Assembly: GCA_900315775.1 (NCBI GenBank)
Contig: ONAJ01000003.1
Coordinates: 1-64,000, forward strand
Reading direction: 5' to 3'
Length of the DNA stretch: 64,000 nt
Source: an uncultured Prevotella sp.
Lineage (GTDB): Bacteria > Bacteroidota > Bacteroidia > Bacteroidales > Bacteroidaceae
The translations under genes and the position numbers were made by a program. Under the pieces are notes generated by a model. The model had not been told where the DNA came from. It saw nothing but the letters and a program-made list of their open reading frames with translations, and made no database searches. The first letter of the stretch is position 1. The number at the start of each line of letters is the position of its first letter. Shown here piece by piece: positions 32,861 to 44,400 of this stretch.

Positions 32861-33337
32861 ATGGCTACAGCACTTCACCCACTGTCTGACTACGACGCAA
32901 CAAAGGTGCCCGACGCAAGTAATATGTGCTTCGGCATCGTGGTCTCTGAGTGGAACACGGAAATAACAGGCGCACTGCTCAGAGGAGCTGTCAGCACGCT
33001 GGAGAAACACGGCGCATTGCCCGAGAACATCCACGTGAAGAGGGTTCCAGGAAGCTTCGAACTTATCTACGGAGCTCACCAGATGACTCTCAACGACAGC
33101 TACGACGCAGTAATAATCCTCGGATGTGTAATACGCGGAGAGACACCACACTTCGACTATATCTGTCAGGGTGTCACACAGGGTATAGCACAACTGAACG
33201 TCACCAGCCAAACACCAGTGGTTTATGGACTGCTGACAACGAACGACATGCAACAGGCTAAGGATCGTAGCGGCGGAAAACTGGGAAACAAAGGCGACGA
33301 GTGCGCTGTGGTTGCCATAAAGATGGCAAAGTTCTAA
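32861..33337 (+). CDS. ribH: 6,7-dimethyl-8-ribityllumazine synthase
   Basis: It condenses the amino-uracil intermediate with dihydroxybutanone phosphate in riboflavin synthesis. The protein (158 residues) has [17 protein letters not shown], the [14 protein letters not shown] loop with the substrate-binding region, [15 protein letters not shown] with the catalytic histidine, and [15 protein letters not shown]. It forms icosahedral or pentameric shells in other species. Other rib genes are not in this window, and no FMN riboswitch is visible. Confidence 0.96.
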   Translation: MATALHPLSDYDATKVPDASNMCFGIVVSEWNTEITGALLRGAVSTLEKHGALPENIHVKRVPGSFELIYGAHQMTLNDSYDAVIILGCVIRGETPHFDYICQGVTQGIAQLNVTSQTPVVYGLLTTNDMQQAKDRSGGKLGNKGDECAVVAIKMAKF

Positions 33338-33360
33338 TTATATAATAAAGGTACGCGCGC

Positions 33361-34116
33361 ATGAAACTCATTTCATGGAACGTTAACGGCATCAGAGCTT
33401 GCGAAGGTAAGGGCTTCAGCCAAATCTTCAAAGACTTGGATGCCGATTTCTTTTGTCTGCAAGAGACGAAGATGCAGGAAGGACAACTGGACCTGCAGTT
33501 CGAAGGGTATGAGTCGTACTGGAACTATGCCGAAAAGAAAGGATACTCCGGAACGGCTATATTCACGAAACACCACCCGCTGAACGTCACCTACGGCATA
33601 GGAATAGAGGAACACGACCACGAAGGAAGGGTAATAACACTGGAGATGGAGAACTTCTACATGATAACAGTATATACCCCGAATGCACAGGACGGACTGA
33701 AAAGACTGGACTACCGCATGAAATGGGAAGACGACTTCCTGAAGTACCTTAAGACTCTCGACGCCAAAAAACCTGTCATCGTATGCGGTGATATGAACGT
33801 AGCACACAAGGAGATAGACCTTAAGAACCCGAAGACAAACCGTAAGAACCCGGGATTTACCGACGAGGAACGAGGAAAGTTCACACAACTCCTGGAGAAC
33901 GGCTTCGTTGATACCTTCCGCTACTTCTATCCGGACCTGACGGACATCTACAGCTGGTGGAGCTACCGCTTCTCAGCACGACAGAAGAACACAGGGTGGC
34001 GCATAGACTACTTCGTGGTTAGCCAGCGACTGACGCCACAACTTATTGATGCAAAGATTCATACAGACATTTACGGCTCCGACCACTGTCCCGTAGAACT
34101 GACAATCAATGCATAG
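33361..34116 (+). CDS. xth: Exodeoxyribonuclease III
   Basis: This is an AP endonuclease / 3'-5' exonuclease of base-excision repair. The 251-residue protein carries the EEP family motifs: [20 protein letters not shown] with the metal-binding glutamate, [22 protein letters not shown], the late [20 protein letters not shown], and SDHCPVEL with the catalytic histidine. It follows ribH by 23 nt. Downstream lies a microrepeat spacer. Confidence 0.96.
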   Translation: MKLISWNVNGIRACEGKGFSQIFKDLDADFFCLQETKMQEGQLDLQFEGYESYWNYAEKKGYSGTAIFTKHHPLNVTYGIGIEEHDHEGRVITLEMENFYMITVYTPNAQDGLKRLDYRMKWEDDFLKYLKTLDAKKPVIVCGDMNVAHKEIDLKNPKTNRKNPGFTDEERGKFTQLLENGFVDTFRYFYPDLTDIYSWWSYRFSARQKNTGWRIDYFVVSQRLTPQLIDAKIHTDIYGSDHCPVELTINA

Positions 34117-34130
34117 CTAAAAGTAATCAT

Positions 34131-34164
34131 AATTCTCAATTCTCAACTCTCAATTCTCAACTCC
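34131..34164. repeat. AATTCTCA-type microrepeat spacer
   Basis: Four near-copies of ATTCTCAA/CTCTCAA lie between xth and the hypothetical gene. They are of the same family as 18648-18699 and as the codons at 26098-26138 and 12495-12530. Confidence 0.85.
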
Positions 34165-34166
34165 AC

Positions 34167-34550
34167 ATGACTCTACAGCAGCTTCTCAGAACATTCGACT
34201 TCGACGACATATTCCCCACAATAGCAGTGATGTACCCTAATGCGAAACGCCACAAGAAGGAGTTTCAAGAGGCTTTCGACATTCTGTGCAACATCCACGC
34301 TGTAACATCGAAAAAGAATATCCTGTACCAACTTATTGAAGACCCGAACACAGGAGATGCCTTCTTCGGAGCTATGGACGGCAACTTCAAGACTACATGG
34401 GAGGTTATTGCCGGAAAGAACGTCAATAAAGTAAAGGGCGTTGACCTTAGCGACGAGGAAATGGCAGCTAACTGTCTTATAAATACCATATTTATTGGTA
34501 GCGCACCAAAGGAATTTGAAGCTTCACGCAGAATTCTTATAAGAGCCTAA
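34167..34550 (+). CDS. Conserved-looking hypothetical protein
   Basis: The 127-residue, soluble, mostly helical protein begins MTLQQLLRTFDFDDIFPTIA. It has no signal peptide, no membrane segment and no catalytic motif I recognise. Notable stretches are the EDPNTGDAFFGAMDGNF and WEVIAGKNVNKVKGVDL regions. Codon use looks like that of its neighbours. The ATG follows a microrepeat spacer with no clear ribosome-binding site, as is common in Bacteroidetes. A double hairpin follows it, before metY. Function unknown. Confidence 0.7.
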   Translation: MTLQQLLRTFDFDDIFPTIAVMYPNAKRHKKEFQEAFDILCNIHAVTSKKNILYQLIEDPNTGDAFFGAMDGNFKTTWEVIAGKNVNKVKGVDLSDEEMAANCLINTIFIGSAPKEFEASRRILIRA

Positions 34551-34578
34551 CACTTTTATTCTCAACACCTTACAACGC

Positions 34579-34651
34579 GCATACCACAATCGTGGTATGC
34601 AAAATGACGCATTTATGCTATTTCGTAAATGCAGAATTCGCTGTACCTTTG
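34579..34651 (+). promoter_or_regulatory. Two hairpins leading into the metY promoter
   Basis: A perfect 9-bp stem GCATACCAC/GTGGTATGC (34579-34600, 4-nt loop) is followed by a GCATTTA/TAAATGC inverted repeat (about 34609-34632) and then the -7 box TACCTTTG (34644-34651). The second repeat covers the -33 area, so it could be an operator; the first may terminate the upstream gene. Confidence 0.6.
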
Positions 34652-34696
34652 CACCTGACAACTTAACAATAACAACTAAAAGAAAGGTAAAAAGTT

Positions 34697-35986
34697 ATGA
34701 GCGAAAAGAAATTACACTTCGAGACACTACAGCTTCATGTAGGACAGGAACAGCCGGACCCAGTGACAGACGCACGTGCTGTGCCCATCTATCAAACAAC
34801 ATCATACGTGTTCCGTAACTCCCAGCATGCATCAGACCGCTTTAGTCTGAAGGATCCGGGAAACATCTACGGACGACTGACAAACTCCACACAGGACGTT
34901 TTCGAGAAGCGCGTGGCTGCCCTCGAAGGTGGTATAGCAGCTCTGGCAGTAGCCTCTGGTGCTGCCGCTATAACATACGCCCTGCAGAACGTGGCACAGA
35001 ACGGTGACCACATCATTGCTGCAGATAACCTCTACGGCGGAACATTCAACCTCATTGAGCACACACTGTCAACACAAGGTGTCACCTCTACCATCGTTGA
35101 CCCAAGCGACTTCGACGCTGTGGAAAAGGCTTTCAAGCCAAACACTAAGGCTATCATCATCGAAACGTTCGGTAATCCTAACGCCAGCGTCACCGATGTT
35201 GACAAAATAGCAGAGATAGCCCACAAACATAACACGCTGGTCATCGTCGATAACACCTTCGCTACTCCTTATCTGTACAGACCTATAGAACATGGAGCTG
35301 ACGTAGTGGTACACTCGGCAACGAAGTTCATCGGCGGTCACGGCTCCACACTCGGTGGTATCATCGTGGACTCAGGTAAGTTCGACTTCAAAGCTGCTGC
35401 CGACAAATATCCTACTCTTGCAAAGCCAGACCCCTCGTATCACGGAGCAGTATTCGCTGACGTTGCAGGAGCAGCAGCCTTCGTGACTCGTATCCGCGCC
35501 GTCATACTGCGCGATACTGGTGCCGCAATATCACCTCTCTCTGCGTGGATACTGCTGCAGAGCCTCGAGACTCTCAGCCTGCGCGTAGAACGTCACGTTG
35601 AGAACACGCTGAAGATAGTGGATTTCCTGTCTAAACACCCGAAGGTGGCAAAGGTTAACCACCCTGCCCTGCCGGAACATCCGGACCACGCACTGTACAA
35701 CAAGCTGTTCCCGAACGGAGGAGGAAGCATCTTCACCTTCGAGGTGAAGGGCGGAGAGAAGGAAGCATGGGCATTCATTGACCACCTGCGCATTTTCTCG
35801 CTGCTGGCTAATGTGGCTGACGTGAAGTCGCTGGTAATTCACCCCGCAACGACAACTCACTCGCAGATGACTCCCGAGGAGTTGAAGGCTGCTCACATCT
35901 ATCCTTCAACAATACGTCTTAGCATTGGTACAGAGCACGTTGACGACCTCATCGACGCTCTCGACGAAGCTCTTGCCGCTGTTTAA
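34697..35986 (+). CDS. metY: O-acetylhomoserine aminocarboxypropyltransferase (sulfhydrylase)
   Basis: This PLP enzyme forms homocysteine from O-acetylhomoserine and sulfide. The 429-residue protein has the Cys/Met-metabolism fold: [20 protein letters not shown] near the N-terminus and the PLP lysine in [16 protein letters not shown] (Lys about 213). The long [20 protein letters not shown] segment is typical of the MetY branch, and [20 protein letters not shown] lies near the C-terminus. It is followed after 19 nt by cysK, giving a sulfur-assimilation pair that uses sulfide for both homocysteine and cysteine. Confidence 0.94.
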   Translation: MSEKKLHFETLQLHVGQEQPDPVTDARAVPIYQTTSYVFRNSQHASDRFSLKDPGNIYGRLTNSTQDVFEKRVAALEGGIAALAVASGAAAITYALQNVAQNGDHIIAADNLYGGTFNLIEHTLSTQGVTSTIVDPSDFDAVEKAFKPNTKAIIIETFGNPNASVTDVDKIAEIAHKHNTLVIVDNTFATPYLYRPIEHGADVVVHSATKFIGGHGSTLGGIIVDSGKFDFKAAADKYPTLAKPDPSYHGAVFADVAGAAAFVTRIRAVILRDTGAAISPLSAWILLQSLETLSLRVERHVENTLKIVDFLSKHPKVAKVNHPALPEHPDHALYNKLFPNGGGSIFTFEVKGGEKEAWAFIDHLRIFSLLANVADVKSLVIHPATTTHSQMTPEELKAAHIYPSTIRLSIGTEHVDDLIDALDEALAAV

Positions 35987-36005
35987 CATATTAAAGAATA
36001 CAACT

Positions 36006-36953
36006 ATGACAAAGATAGCAAAACAACTGACTCAGCTCATAGGAAAAACTCCTCTGCTGGAACTGAATAAATTCTCTGCACAGAAAGGTCTTGAGAAACC
36101 TATCGTCGCTAAGGTGGAATACTTTAACCCGGGCGGCAGCGTGAAAGACCGTATAGCACTCGCTATGATTGAGGATGCTGAAAAGAAGGGACTCTTGAAA
36201 CCCGGAGCAACAATCATTGAGCCGACAAGCGGTAACACGGGTGTAGGACTGGCATTAGTGTCGGCAGTGAAGGGATACAAACTTATCCTCACAATGCCGG
36301 AAACGATGAGCATAGAACGTCGGAACCTCGTGAAAGCCTACGGCGCTGAGGTGCGACTGACAAGCGGAAAAGACGGTATGCCGGGAGCTATACGTGCCGC
36401 ACAGGAGCTTCGTGACAGCATCCCGGGAAGTATCATACTGCAACAGTTTGAGAATGGTGCCAACCCAGAGAAACACTACCTGACAACAGGACAGGAAATA
36501 TGGGAAGACACTGACGGAAAGGTAGATATCTTCGTTGCAGGAGTAGGTACGGGCGGCACTATCTCGGGTGTCGCAAAAGCACTGAAGGAGAAGAATCCGG
36601 CAGTAAAGGTGATTGCGGTAGAACCGGCATCGTCACCAGTACTTAGCGGAGGACAGAGCGGACCTCATAAGATTCAGGGTATCGGAGCTGGCTTCGTGCC
36701 AAAGACTTACAGCAGCGAACTCATCGACGAGGTGCTGCCAGTAGAGAACGACCAGGCTATACTTACTGGCAGACAACTGGCACAACAGGAGGGTCTGCTG
36801 GTGGGAATATCTTCAGGAGCTGCCGCCTTCGCTGCTGCCGAAGTGGCTAAACGACCAGAAAATAAGGGCAAGAATATCGTCGTACTGCTGCCCGACACGG
36901 GTGAGCGATACCTCTCTACGGTACTCTACGCCTTCGAAGAATATCCTCTTTAG
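36006..36953 (+). CDS. cysK: Cysteine synthase A (O-acetylserine sulfhydrylase)
   Basis: It makes cysteine from O-acetylserine and sulfide. I chose the ATG at 36006 ([20 protein letters not shown]); an upstream in-frame start would run into metY. PLP lysine is in [10 protein letters not shown], the phosphate loop in [11 protein letters not shown], and the substrate loop in [12 protein letters not shown]. Length is 315 residues, normal. It forms an operon with metY. It is followed by a palindrome and a strong hairpin before dnaK. Confidence 0.96.
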   Translation: MTKIAKQLTQLIGKTPLLELNKFSAQKGLEKPIVAKVEYFNPGGSVKDRIALAMIEDAEKKGLLKPGATIIEPTSGNTGVGLALVSAVKGYKLILTMPETMSIERRNLVKAYGAEVRLTSGKDGMPGAIRAAQELRDSIPGSIILQQFENGANPEKHYLTTGQEIWEDTDGKVDIFVAGVGTGGTISGVAKALKEKNPAVKVIAVEPASSPVLSGGQSGPHKIQGIGAGFVPKTYSSELIDEVLPVENDQAILTGRQLAQQEGLLVGISSGAAAFAAAEVAKRPENKGKNIVVLLPDTGERYLSTVLYAFEEYPL

Positions 36954-36963
36954 TCATATAAAG

Positions 36964-36978
36964 TGTGACAAATTGTCA
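36964..36978. promoter_or_regulatory. 15-bp palindrome GTGACAAATTGTCAC
   Basis: A near-perfect dyad starting 10 nt past the cysK stop and ahead of the terminator hairpin. It has the shape of an operator for a dimeric regulator or the foot of a hairpin; nothing more can be said. Confidence 0.4.
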
Positions 36979-36990
36979 CTATTTCCCTTT

Positions 36991-37021
36991 GACGTGCCAG
37001 CGATTTTGTCGTTGGCACGTC
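36991..37021 (+). terminator. Hairpin terminator after cysK
   Basis: GACGTGCCAGCGA (36991-37003) pairs with TCGTTGGCACGTC (37009-37021) around a 5-nt loop, one G-T wobble, followed by GTTTGTTGT. It separates the metY-cysK transcript from dnaK. Confidence 0.75.
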
Positions 37022-37091
37022 GTTTGTTGTATGTTTGGCAGACAATAGTGTCAGATAAATTGGAAAATAACAAATAAAAATAAATACAATT

Positions 37092-39008
37092 ATGGGAAAG
37101 ATTATTGGAATTGACTTAGGTACTACAAACAGCTGCGTTGCCGTATTCGAAGGTAACGAGCCAGTAGTAATCGCTAACAGCGAAGGAAAGCGTACTACTC
37201 CTTCTGTTGTGGGCTTCGTAGAGAACGGTGAACGTAAGGTGGGTGACCCTGCAAAGCGTCAGGCTATCACTAACCCGAAGAAGACTGTTTACTCTATCAA
37301 ACGTTTCATGGGTGAGAACTGGCAACAGACAGAAAAGGAAATCTCACGCGTACCTTATTCTGTTGTTAACGAGGGTGGATATCCACGCGTTGACATCGAC
37401 GGACGTAAATATACTCCGCAGGAAATCTCGGCTATGGTGCTTCAGAAGATGAAGAAAACAGCTGAGGACTACCTCGGACAGGAGGTTACAGAGGCTGTAA
37501 TCACCGTTCCTGCATACTTCTCTGACTCTCAGCGTCAGGCTACTAAGGAAGCAGGACAGATTGCTGGTCTCGAGGTAAAGCGTATCGTTAACGAGCCTAC
37601 TGCCGCAGCACTCGCATACGGCGTTGACAAGGCTAACAAGGATATGAAGATTGCAGTATTCGACCTCGGTGGCGGTACTTTCGATATCTCTATTCTTGAG
37701 TTCGGCGGCGGCGTGTTCGAGGTGCTCTCTACTAACGGTGATACTCACCTCGGTGGTGACGACTTCGACCAGGTAATCATCGACTGGCTCGTTCAGGAGT
37801 TTAAGAATGACGAGGGTGCTGATCTGACACAGGATCCTATGGCTATGCAGCGTCTGAAGGAGGCTGCCGAGAAGGCTAAGATTGAACTGTCAAGCTCTAC
37901 ATCGACAGAGATTAACCTGCCTTACATCATGCCTGTAGGCGGTGTTCCAAAGCACCTCGTAAAGACTCTTACACGTGCTAAGTTCGAGCAGCTGGCACAC
38001 GGACTTATCCAGGCTTGTCTGGCTCCTTGTCAGAAGGCTATGGCTGATGCCAAACTGTCAAATGCTGATATCGACGAGGTTATCCTCGTAGGTGGTTCAA
38101 GCCGTATCCCTGCTGTTCAGGAACTGGTAAAGAACTACTTCGGCAAAGAGCCTTCTAAGGGCGTTAACCCCGACGAGGTGGTAGCCGTTGGCGCTTCTAT
38201 CCAGGGTGCTATCCTTAATAAAGAAGGTGGCGTAGGCGACATCGTACTTCTAGACGTTACTCCTCTGACACTTGGTATCGAGACAATGGGTGGCGTAATG
38301 ACAAAGCTCATCGAGGCTAACACTACTATTCCTTGCAAGAAGAGCGAGACATTCTCTACCGCTGCTGACAACCAGACGGAGGTTACTATCCACGTACTGC
38401 AGGGCGAGCGCCCAATGGCGGCACAGAACAAGTCTATCGGTCAGTTCAACCTGACAGGTATCGCTCCAGCACGTCGTGGTATTCCACAGATCGAGGTAAC
38501 ATTCGATATCGACGCTAACGGTATCCTCAAGGTTTCTGCTAAGGATAAGGCTACAGGTAAGGAGCAGGCTATCCGCATCGAGGCTTCATCGGGCTTGTCA
38601 CAGGACGAGATCAACCGCATGAAGGCAGAGGCTGAGCAGAACGCAGAGAACGATAAGAAGGAGCGCGAACGCGTAGATAAGATGAACCAGGCTGACTCTA
38701 TGATCTTCCAGACCGAGAACCAGCTCAAGGAACTCGGCGACAAGCTCCCAGCAGAGCACAAACCTGCCATCGAGAACGCACTCCAGCAGCTGAAGGATGC
38801 TCACAAGGCTGGCGACATCGCTGCCATCGACAACGCTATGAATTCCCTCAACCAGGCTTGGCAGACTGCATCACAGCAGATGTATCAGGGCGCTCAGGCT
38901 GGTCCTCAGCCAGGACAAGGCAACCCATTCAACGGTCAGCAGCAGGCTGGTGGCAACACCTCAAACGACGAGACAATACAAGACGCCGACTTCGAGGAGG
39001 TTAAGTAA
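37092..39008 (+). CDS. dnaK: Chaperone DnaK (Hsp70)
   Basis: This is an ATP-driven chaperone. The N-terminal ATPase domain opens [18 protein letters not shown] and contains [13 protein letters not shown] and [13 protein letters not shown]. The substrate-binding domain starts after the [14 protein letters not shown] linker region. The C-terminal lid ends in a Gln/Gly/Ala-rich tail ([20 protein letters not shown]) and the acidic DADFEEVK. Length is 638 residues. It stands alone, without grpE or dnaJ beside it. No CIRCE-like inverted repeat is seen upstream. A strong bidirectional terminator follows. Confidence 0.98.
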   Translation: MGKIIGIDLGTTNSCVAVFEGNEPVVIANSEGKRTTPSVVGFVENGERKVGDPAKRQAITNPKKTVYSIKRFMGENWQQTEKEISRVPYSVVNEGGYPRVDIDGRKYTPQEISAMVLQKMKKTAEDYLGQEVTEAVITVPAYFSDSQRQATKEAGQIAGLEVKRIVNEPTAAALAYGVDKANKDMKIAVFDLGGGTFDISILEFGGGVFEVLSTNGDTHLGGDDFDQVIIDWLVQEFKNDEGADLTQDPMAMQRLKEAAEKAKIELSSSTSTEINLPYIMPVGGVPKHLVKTLTRAKFEQLAHGLIQACLAPCQKAMADAKLSNADIDEVILVGGSSRIPAVQELVKNYFGKEPSKGVNPDEVVAVGASIQGAILNKEGGVGDIVLLDVTPLTLGIETMGGVMTKLIEANTTIPCKKSETFSTAADNQTEVTIHVLQGERPMAAQNKSIGQFNLTGIAPARRGIPQIEVTFDIDANGILKVSAKDKATGKEQAIRIEASSGLSQDEINRMKAEAEQNAENDKKERERVDKMNQADSMIFQTENQLKELGDKLPAEHKPAIENALQQLKDAHKAGDIAAIDNAMNSLNQAWQTASQQMYQGAQAGPQPGQGNPFNGQQQAGGNTSNDETIQDADFEEVK

Positions 39009-39027
39009 TATTAAAGTATTATCAGAT

Positions 39028-39068
39028 AAAAATCGTGCAGACCAGTTGCGGTCTGCACGATTTTTTTT
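39028..39068. terminator. Bidirectional terminator between dnaK and the phosphoesterase gene
   Basis: AAAAATCGTGCAGACC pairs perfectly with GGTCTGCACGATTTTT around a 6-nt loop, with a run of eight T on the plus strand and A-rich sequence on the other side. Confidence 0.95.
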
Positions 39069-39073
39069 GAATG

Positions 39074-40636
39074 CTATCGACCTACACGCAATACAGCGTT
39101 GAGGTCGTCAGTTCTGCTGTTCAATCTCTTATCGGAGGCATTATACTGGTTGATATCTGTCAATATACTCTTTAATCCCGGCTCTAATCGCATTTTGTAT
39201 ATGGTATTGAAGGTCGTGATAAGAAGTTCTGTCTGTATATTATGTAAGCCAACCGTTGCCGCCCTGTCACGCAGCATCTTTTCCATACTGCTCTTCAACT
39301 GGTTTTCCAGCCCTGCTGATTCTGGATTCTTCCACTCATTGCCCTCGTTAAGAATCATAAACGCCTTGGTAAACGGATCGCCGACATAATTTATCAGAAT
39401 GTCAGTCGTTTCTTCGGGCGTTTCAGGAAGGAATTCCCGTGTTAAGCCCAAAATGGCAAGCGTATTACGATATTTGTCTATGCTACTCCAAGATTCGTTG
39501 ATGTGCCAACCCAGTCCTCCTTTTAAATTGTCGTTGAGAAGTTTTTTGCACGTCGATTTCACGTCGCTCAGCGAAGGTATGGATGTAACGTATTCGGTAT
39601 TGATCTGCCACTCCGTGAATTCATTGTTCACCTTGATTGTGCGCCACGGGTTAGGGTAAGAAATGACGGAACCTGTTGAAACGTCAACCAGACTGTCAGG
39701 CTGAGTTTCGTTTGTTATGGTGCGATACTGTGCAACGTCGTGCAAATGGGTATGTCCTGTAAATGCCATATGTATGCCGTGTTTCATCAGCTGCTTGCCT
39801 ACATTCTCGTAGTCCTCAATGATATAGGCGCTTTGCAAGGTTCCTTGGCCATCGTAGTGCTGTACGATGTTATGGTGTTGTACCAGCACAACTTGTTTTC
39901 CCTTGGCGCGTGCCTTGTCAGCCTCGTTCAGCATCCAAGTCAGCGTAGCCGGACGGATGCGACCTGACGTCTGGTTGTGATCTTTCTCGTCGCCCTTATC
40001 CAAGTAGAGATTCTCTTCATACTCGTTGGTATCGATGCACAGCAACACCAGTCCTTCAAGCGGTTCACAGACGAACGACAGCGAGGCAGGGTCTGTTGCG
40101 TATGCCTGGTTGTAGCCGAAGTCAGCATACAGCTCTTTGAACTGCTCTGGCGATGTACGCTCTGCCGGACGCGTGTTGTCACCGTTGAAGTAATAGCCCT
40201 CAGGATTGTCAATGTCGTGATTTCCCGGCACCACTATTACCGGTATGCCGGCACTGCGCAGTTTTCCGAGAATACTCACCACCAGCTGGTGGCTCACCAG
40301 TTCTCCGTCTTTTGTCAGGTCTCCTGGGATGATGACAAGGTCAGGGTTACGCTGCAGCGTCTCTCCTACAAGATATTCCAGCACCTCGCCGCTGTATTCC
40401 AACAGTTTGGGGTCCTGATTCAGATAATTTTCATATGCCGAACCTCTATTCTCCAGCAGTTGGGGAGCCATTACGTGGATATCGCTCATCACAATAATAG
40501 ACTTGAAGTTTGGGTCTTTGCCTGGAGGGTTGACTTCGCCGCTGGGATTGTCAGGCTCTCCAATGTCATCACTACAACTAGTCATACTCAAGCTGAGTGC
40601 CAGCAATATCATCAGCAAAAGATTTTTAGTCTTCAT
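39074..40636 (-). CDS. Lipoprotein metallophosphoesterase (calcineurin-like)
   Basis: The ATG at 40636 gives MKTKNLLLMILLALSLSMTSC, a lipoprotein signal with lipobox SMTSC; an upstream TTG start is possible but unneeded. The acidic/Pro-rich DDIGEPDNPSGEVNPPG after the cysteine is a typical Bacteroidetes surface-export context. The phosphoesterase core has SDIHVM, PGDLTKDGE, PGNHDID, VQHHN and FTGHTHLHD, a full dinuclear metal site. The C-terminal 200 residues are helical and unassigned. The substrate is unknown; such proteins hydrolyse phosphoesters of nucleotides, lipids or glycans. It probably has its own transcript, as it converges on dnaK across a terminator. Confidence 0.92.
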   Translation of the reverse strand: MKTKNLLLMILLALSLSMTSCSDDIGEPDNPSGEVNPPGKDPNFKSIIVMSDIHVMAPQLLENRGSAYENYLNQDPKLLEYSGEVLEYLVGETLQRNPDLVIIPGDLTKDGELVSHQLVVSILGKLRSAGIPVIVVPGNHDIDNPEGYYFNGDNTRPAERTSPEQFKELYADFGYNQAYATDPASLSFVCEPLEGLVLLCIDTNEYEENLYLDKGDEKDHNQTSGRIRPATLTWMLNEADKARAKGKQVVLVQHHNIVQHYDGQGTLQSAYIIEDYENVGKQLMKHGIHMAFTGHTHLHDVAQYRTITNETQPDSLVDVSTGSVISYPNPWRTIKVNNEFTEWQINTEYVTSIPSLSDVKSTCKKLLNDNLKGGLGWHINESWSSIDKYRNTLAILGLTREFLPETPEETTDILINYVGDPFTKAFMILNEGNEWKNPESAGLENQLKSSMEKMLRDRAATVGLHNIQTELLITTFNTIYKMRLEPGLKSILTDINQYNASDKRLNSRTDDLNAVLRVGR

Positions 40637-40812
40637 AATATCTTTTTTAGGGTTCAAGTTTTAAGTTTCGCATTCGCTCAACTACTTCAGTTGAGTTATA
40701 CCTTATTATATAATATGCCTACAAAATTAGTAATTTTTCCACAATAATAAAGAATGAAAACAATTTTTTAAATCATCTTTATACCTTTTTCTTCACTTTT
40801 TTATTAGATGTT

Positions 40813-41427
40813 TTATCTCTCGTCTATAACCTTACAGTGTTTATATTTCTCTTTCGGAAAAACGAATATACTCTCGTCAGTAATTCCCGGGTTGTAATTA
40901 GTAAGATACAGATTTGCCCAGAAGAAGCTTACTTTGATACGCAGACGTTTAGGGTGGCGTGTTTTGTTGTCAAGAAACACATGTATCTCCTTCATTCCTT
41001 TATGTCCGGGCTTCAGCTTCAGGAAAAGGCGATAATCGCCGTTATCTTCTTTCTTAACGCTGTATGTGTAGTCGTCGGGGGTGAAGTTGAACTTCTGTTT
41101 CAGTTTGTCCTTCTTGTCATTTGGGTCGTGAAGCTTTATGACGTCATCCTTTATGAGGTACTCATACTTTATTACTCCGTCATTCCACTTGATATTCTTC
41201 TTTGACACCTCCTTCTTCATCTTTCCCTTATACCAAGCATCGCCCTCAGTACTGTAAATGCCGAGAATACTTATCTTATAGTGGAAAGAGGCTCCCACAT
41301 CACCGAACATCTGGCTATACACACGTTCAAACATCTGACGAGCCTGACGTGCATTACTATTCTCCTGTGCGACAGTAGGCAGCAGGAAAAGTACCGACAA
41401 GAGAAAGAAAGAAATAAAACGTTTCAT
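40813..41427 (-). CDS. LolA-like outer-membrane lipoprotein carrier family protein
   Basis: The start at 41427 gives MKRFISFFLLSVLFLLPTVA, a clean signal peptide, followed by about 185 residues of mixed beta strands with one initial helix (NARQARQMFERVYSQMFGD). The pattern of long antiparallel strands (GDAWYKGKMKKEVS, DYRLFLKLKPGHKGMKEIHV, KRLRIKVSFFWANLYLTNYN) fits the LolA/LolB half-barrel fold. Sequence similarity is too weak to call LolA itself. It lies 20 nt past the rpoC terminator stem, so some readthrough is possible. Confidence 0.65.
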   Translation of the reverse strand: MKRFISFFLLSVLFLLPTVAQENSNARQARQMFERVYSQMFGDVGASFHYKISILGIYSTEGDAWYKGKMKKEVSKKNIKWNDGVIKYEYLIKDDVIKLHDPNDKKDKLKQKFNFTPDDYTYSVKKEDNGDYRLFLKLKPGHKGMKEIHVFLDNKTRHPKRLRIKVSFFWANLYLTNYNPGITDESIFVFPKEKYKHCKVIDER

Positions 41428-41437
41428 GTAAGAAAAG

Positions 41438-41470
41438 AAACAGGGCAATACCCTTGGGCATGCCCTGTTT
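41438..41470 (-). terminator. Terminator of the rpoBC transcript
   Basis: On the minus strand AAACAGGGCA pairs with TGCCCTGTTT, with an inner CCC/GGG pairing in the loop, followed by the T-rich TTTCTTTTCTT. Confidence 0.8.
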
Positions 41471-41489
41471 GAATAGTTTGTTATTTTAC

Positions 41490-44400
41490 TTATTCTTCAA
41501 CAAGACTCTCTTGGGTTGAGAAGTCAAGCACATTCTTCTTATTTGCCATAATGCGCTCATACTCTTCCTTTGAGCCAACAATAAGCTTCTCGAACTCACG
41601 CTGACCAGTACCAGCAGGGATAAGGTGTCCGCAGATAACGTTCTCCTTCATTCCCTCAAGGTTGTCAACCTTACCCTTGATAGCAGCCTCATTGAGCACC
41701 TTCGTTGTTTCCTGGAAGGAAGCAGCACTAATGAAGCTCTTTGTCTGGAGGGCTGCACGGGTAATACCTTGCAGAATCTGAGTTGATGTTGCTGGAACAG
41801 CATCACGAACCTGTACGGTACGCAGGTCACGACGCTTCAGTGATGAGTTCTCGTCGCGCAGTTTACGAACAGAGATTATCTGACCAGCCTGGAGTGTTTC
41901 AGAGTCACCAGGGTTAGTAACGACTTTCTTACCCCAAATGCGGTCGTTCTCCTCGAAGAAGTCAAGTTTGTCAACGATATCCTGCTCAAGGAATGTTGTA
42001 TCACCTGGTTCTACGATTTGTACTTTACGCATCATCTGACGTACGATAATCTCGAAGTGCTTATCGTTAATCTTCACACCCTGCAGACGATAAACGTCCT
42101 GTACCTCGTTAACGATGTACTCCTGAACGGCGGTAGGACCCTTGATAGCAAGGATGTCATTAGGAGTAATAACACCGTCAGAGAGTGGTGTACCTGCACG
42201 TACAGCATCGTGCTCCTGAACAAGAATCTGCTTAGAGAGCGATACGAGGTACTTACGCTGGTCGCCAGTCTTCGAGGTTACGATGATCTCACGATTACCA
42301 CGTTTTACCTTACCCATTGTTACCTCACCGTCGATTTCGCTAACGACAGCAGGGTTAGATGGGTTACGAGCCTCGAAGAGCTCCGTAACACGTGGGAGAC
42401 CACCGGTAATATCGCCTGCCTTACCAACGGCACGAGGAATCTTAACAAGTGTAGTACCTGTCTTGACTTCCTGTCCATCCTCTACAACAACGTGTCCACC
42501 CACAGGGAAGATGTATGTTCCAACAACTTCACCGTTAGCGTCAACGATGTCGCAGGTAGGCACCTTAGACTTATCCTTAGACTCGGTGATAATCTTTTCA
42601 GTAAGACCTGTCGTCTCATCGGTCTCAGCCTTGTAGGTGATACCCTCTACAACGTCGCGGAACTTAAGTGTTCCAGCGTACTCTGTAACGATGACAGCGT
42701 TGAATGGGTCCCAACGAGCTATTACATCGCCCTTCTTAACCTTCTCACCGTGCTTGAAGTAGAGTGAAGAACCATAAGGAACGTTGACTGTTGAAAGGAC
42801 AATCTTTGTATTTGCATCGATGAAGCGAACCTCAGAAAGACGGCTTACTACCATCTCGCAGTTTACTTCGCCTGTCTCGTTCTCCTCAACGAAAGGAACG
42901 GTACGAAGCTCGTCAAACTCGATGATGCTATCGTGCTTAGCAACGATGCTTGCATTAGCGCTGGCGTTACCAGCGACACCACCGGCGTGGAACGTACGAA
43001 GTGTAAGCTGTGTACCTGGCTCACCGATAGCCTGTGCTGCGATGACTCCGACAGCCTCACCCTTTTGTACCATACGCTGTGTTGCGAGGTTACGTCCGTA
43101 ACACTTCATGCAGACACCCTTCTTAGACTCACAGGTAAGCACAGAACGTATTTCAACACTCTCGATAGGAGAATCCTCGATGATACGTGCTATAGGCTCT
43201 GTTATCTCCTCGCCGGCAGCAACGATAAGTTCTCCCGTCGTAGGATGTATAATATCGTGAACAGAAACACGACCAAGGATACGCTCATAGAGTGATGCGA
43301 TAGTCTCGTCGCCATTCTTCAGTGCTGTACAAACGAGTCCGCGGAGTGTTCCACAGTCTTCCTCGTTGATGATGACATCGTGAGAAACGTCAACAAGACG
43401 ACGTGTCAGATAACCAGCATCCGCAGTCTTCATAGCGGTATCGGCAAGACCCTTACGAGCACCGTGAGTAGAGATAAAGTACTCGAGCACTGACATTCCT
43501 TCCTTGAAGTTAGAAAGAATTGGGTTCTCAATAATCTGGTTACCCTCGGCACCCGTCTTCTGTGGTTTAGCCATCAGACCACGCATACCTGCAAGCTGAC
43601 GAATCTGGTCCTTAGAACCACGGGCTCCAGAGTCAAGCATCATATAGACAGCGTTGAATCCCTGGTCAGCCTCAGTCATCTCCTTCATTAGGACATCACC
43701 CAGACGGTTGTTAACGTGCGTCCAAGCGTCGATAACCTGGTTGTAACGCTCCTTATCGGTGATGAATCCCATGTTATAGTTGTCGGTGATAGCCTGGATT
43801 TCCTGGTTACCCTTCTCAACGAGTTCCTCTTTCTCCTTAGGAATGATGATGTCGTCGAGGTTGAATGACAGACCTGCGAGGTATGCCATACGATAACCGA
43901 GGTTCTTAATACCATCAAGGAACTCACAAGCGCGAGCGAAACCAACCTGCTTGATAACGTTGGCGATGATGTCGCGGAGTGACTTCTTAGAAATAACGGT
44001 ATTGATGAAGCCTACCTCCTCAGGGATGATGCCATTAACGATGACACGACCCACAGAAGTTTCTACCATCTTATCAACCAGTTTACCATTCTCATCGAGG
44101 TCCTTAACAACAACCTTCACCTGAGCGTGGAGATCACACTTGCCCTCGTTGTGGGCTATGATAGCCTCCTCGGGACCGTAGAATGTGAGTCCCTCGCCCT
44201 TTGCTCCCGGACGTATCTTTGTAATATAGTAAAGACCGAGCACCATATCCTGAGAAGGAACGGTGATAGGAGCGCCATTGGCTGGGTTAAGAATATTGTG
44301 ACTCTGAAGCATCAGTATCTGAGCCTCGAGAATAGCCTCGTTAGACAATGGGAGGTGAACAGCCATCTGGTCACCGTCGAAGTCGGCGTTGAACGCTGTA

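Noticed and set aside
36964..36978. CIRCE-type heat-shock operator for dnaK
   Set aside because: The dyad GTGACAAATTGTCAC does not match CIRCE (TTAGCACTC-N9-GAGTGCTAA) and lies before a terminator, over 100 nt from dnaK.
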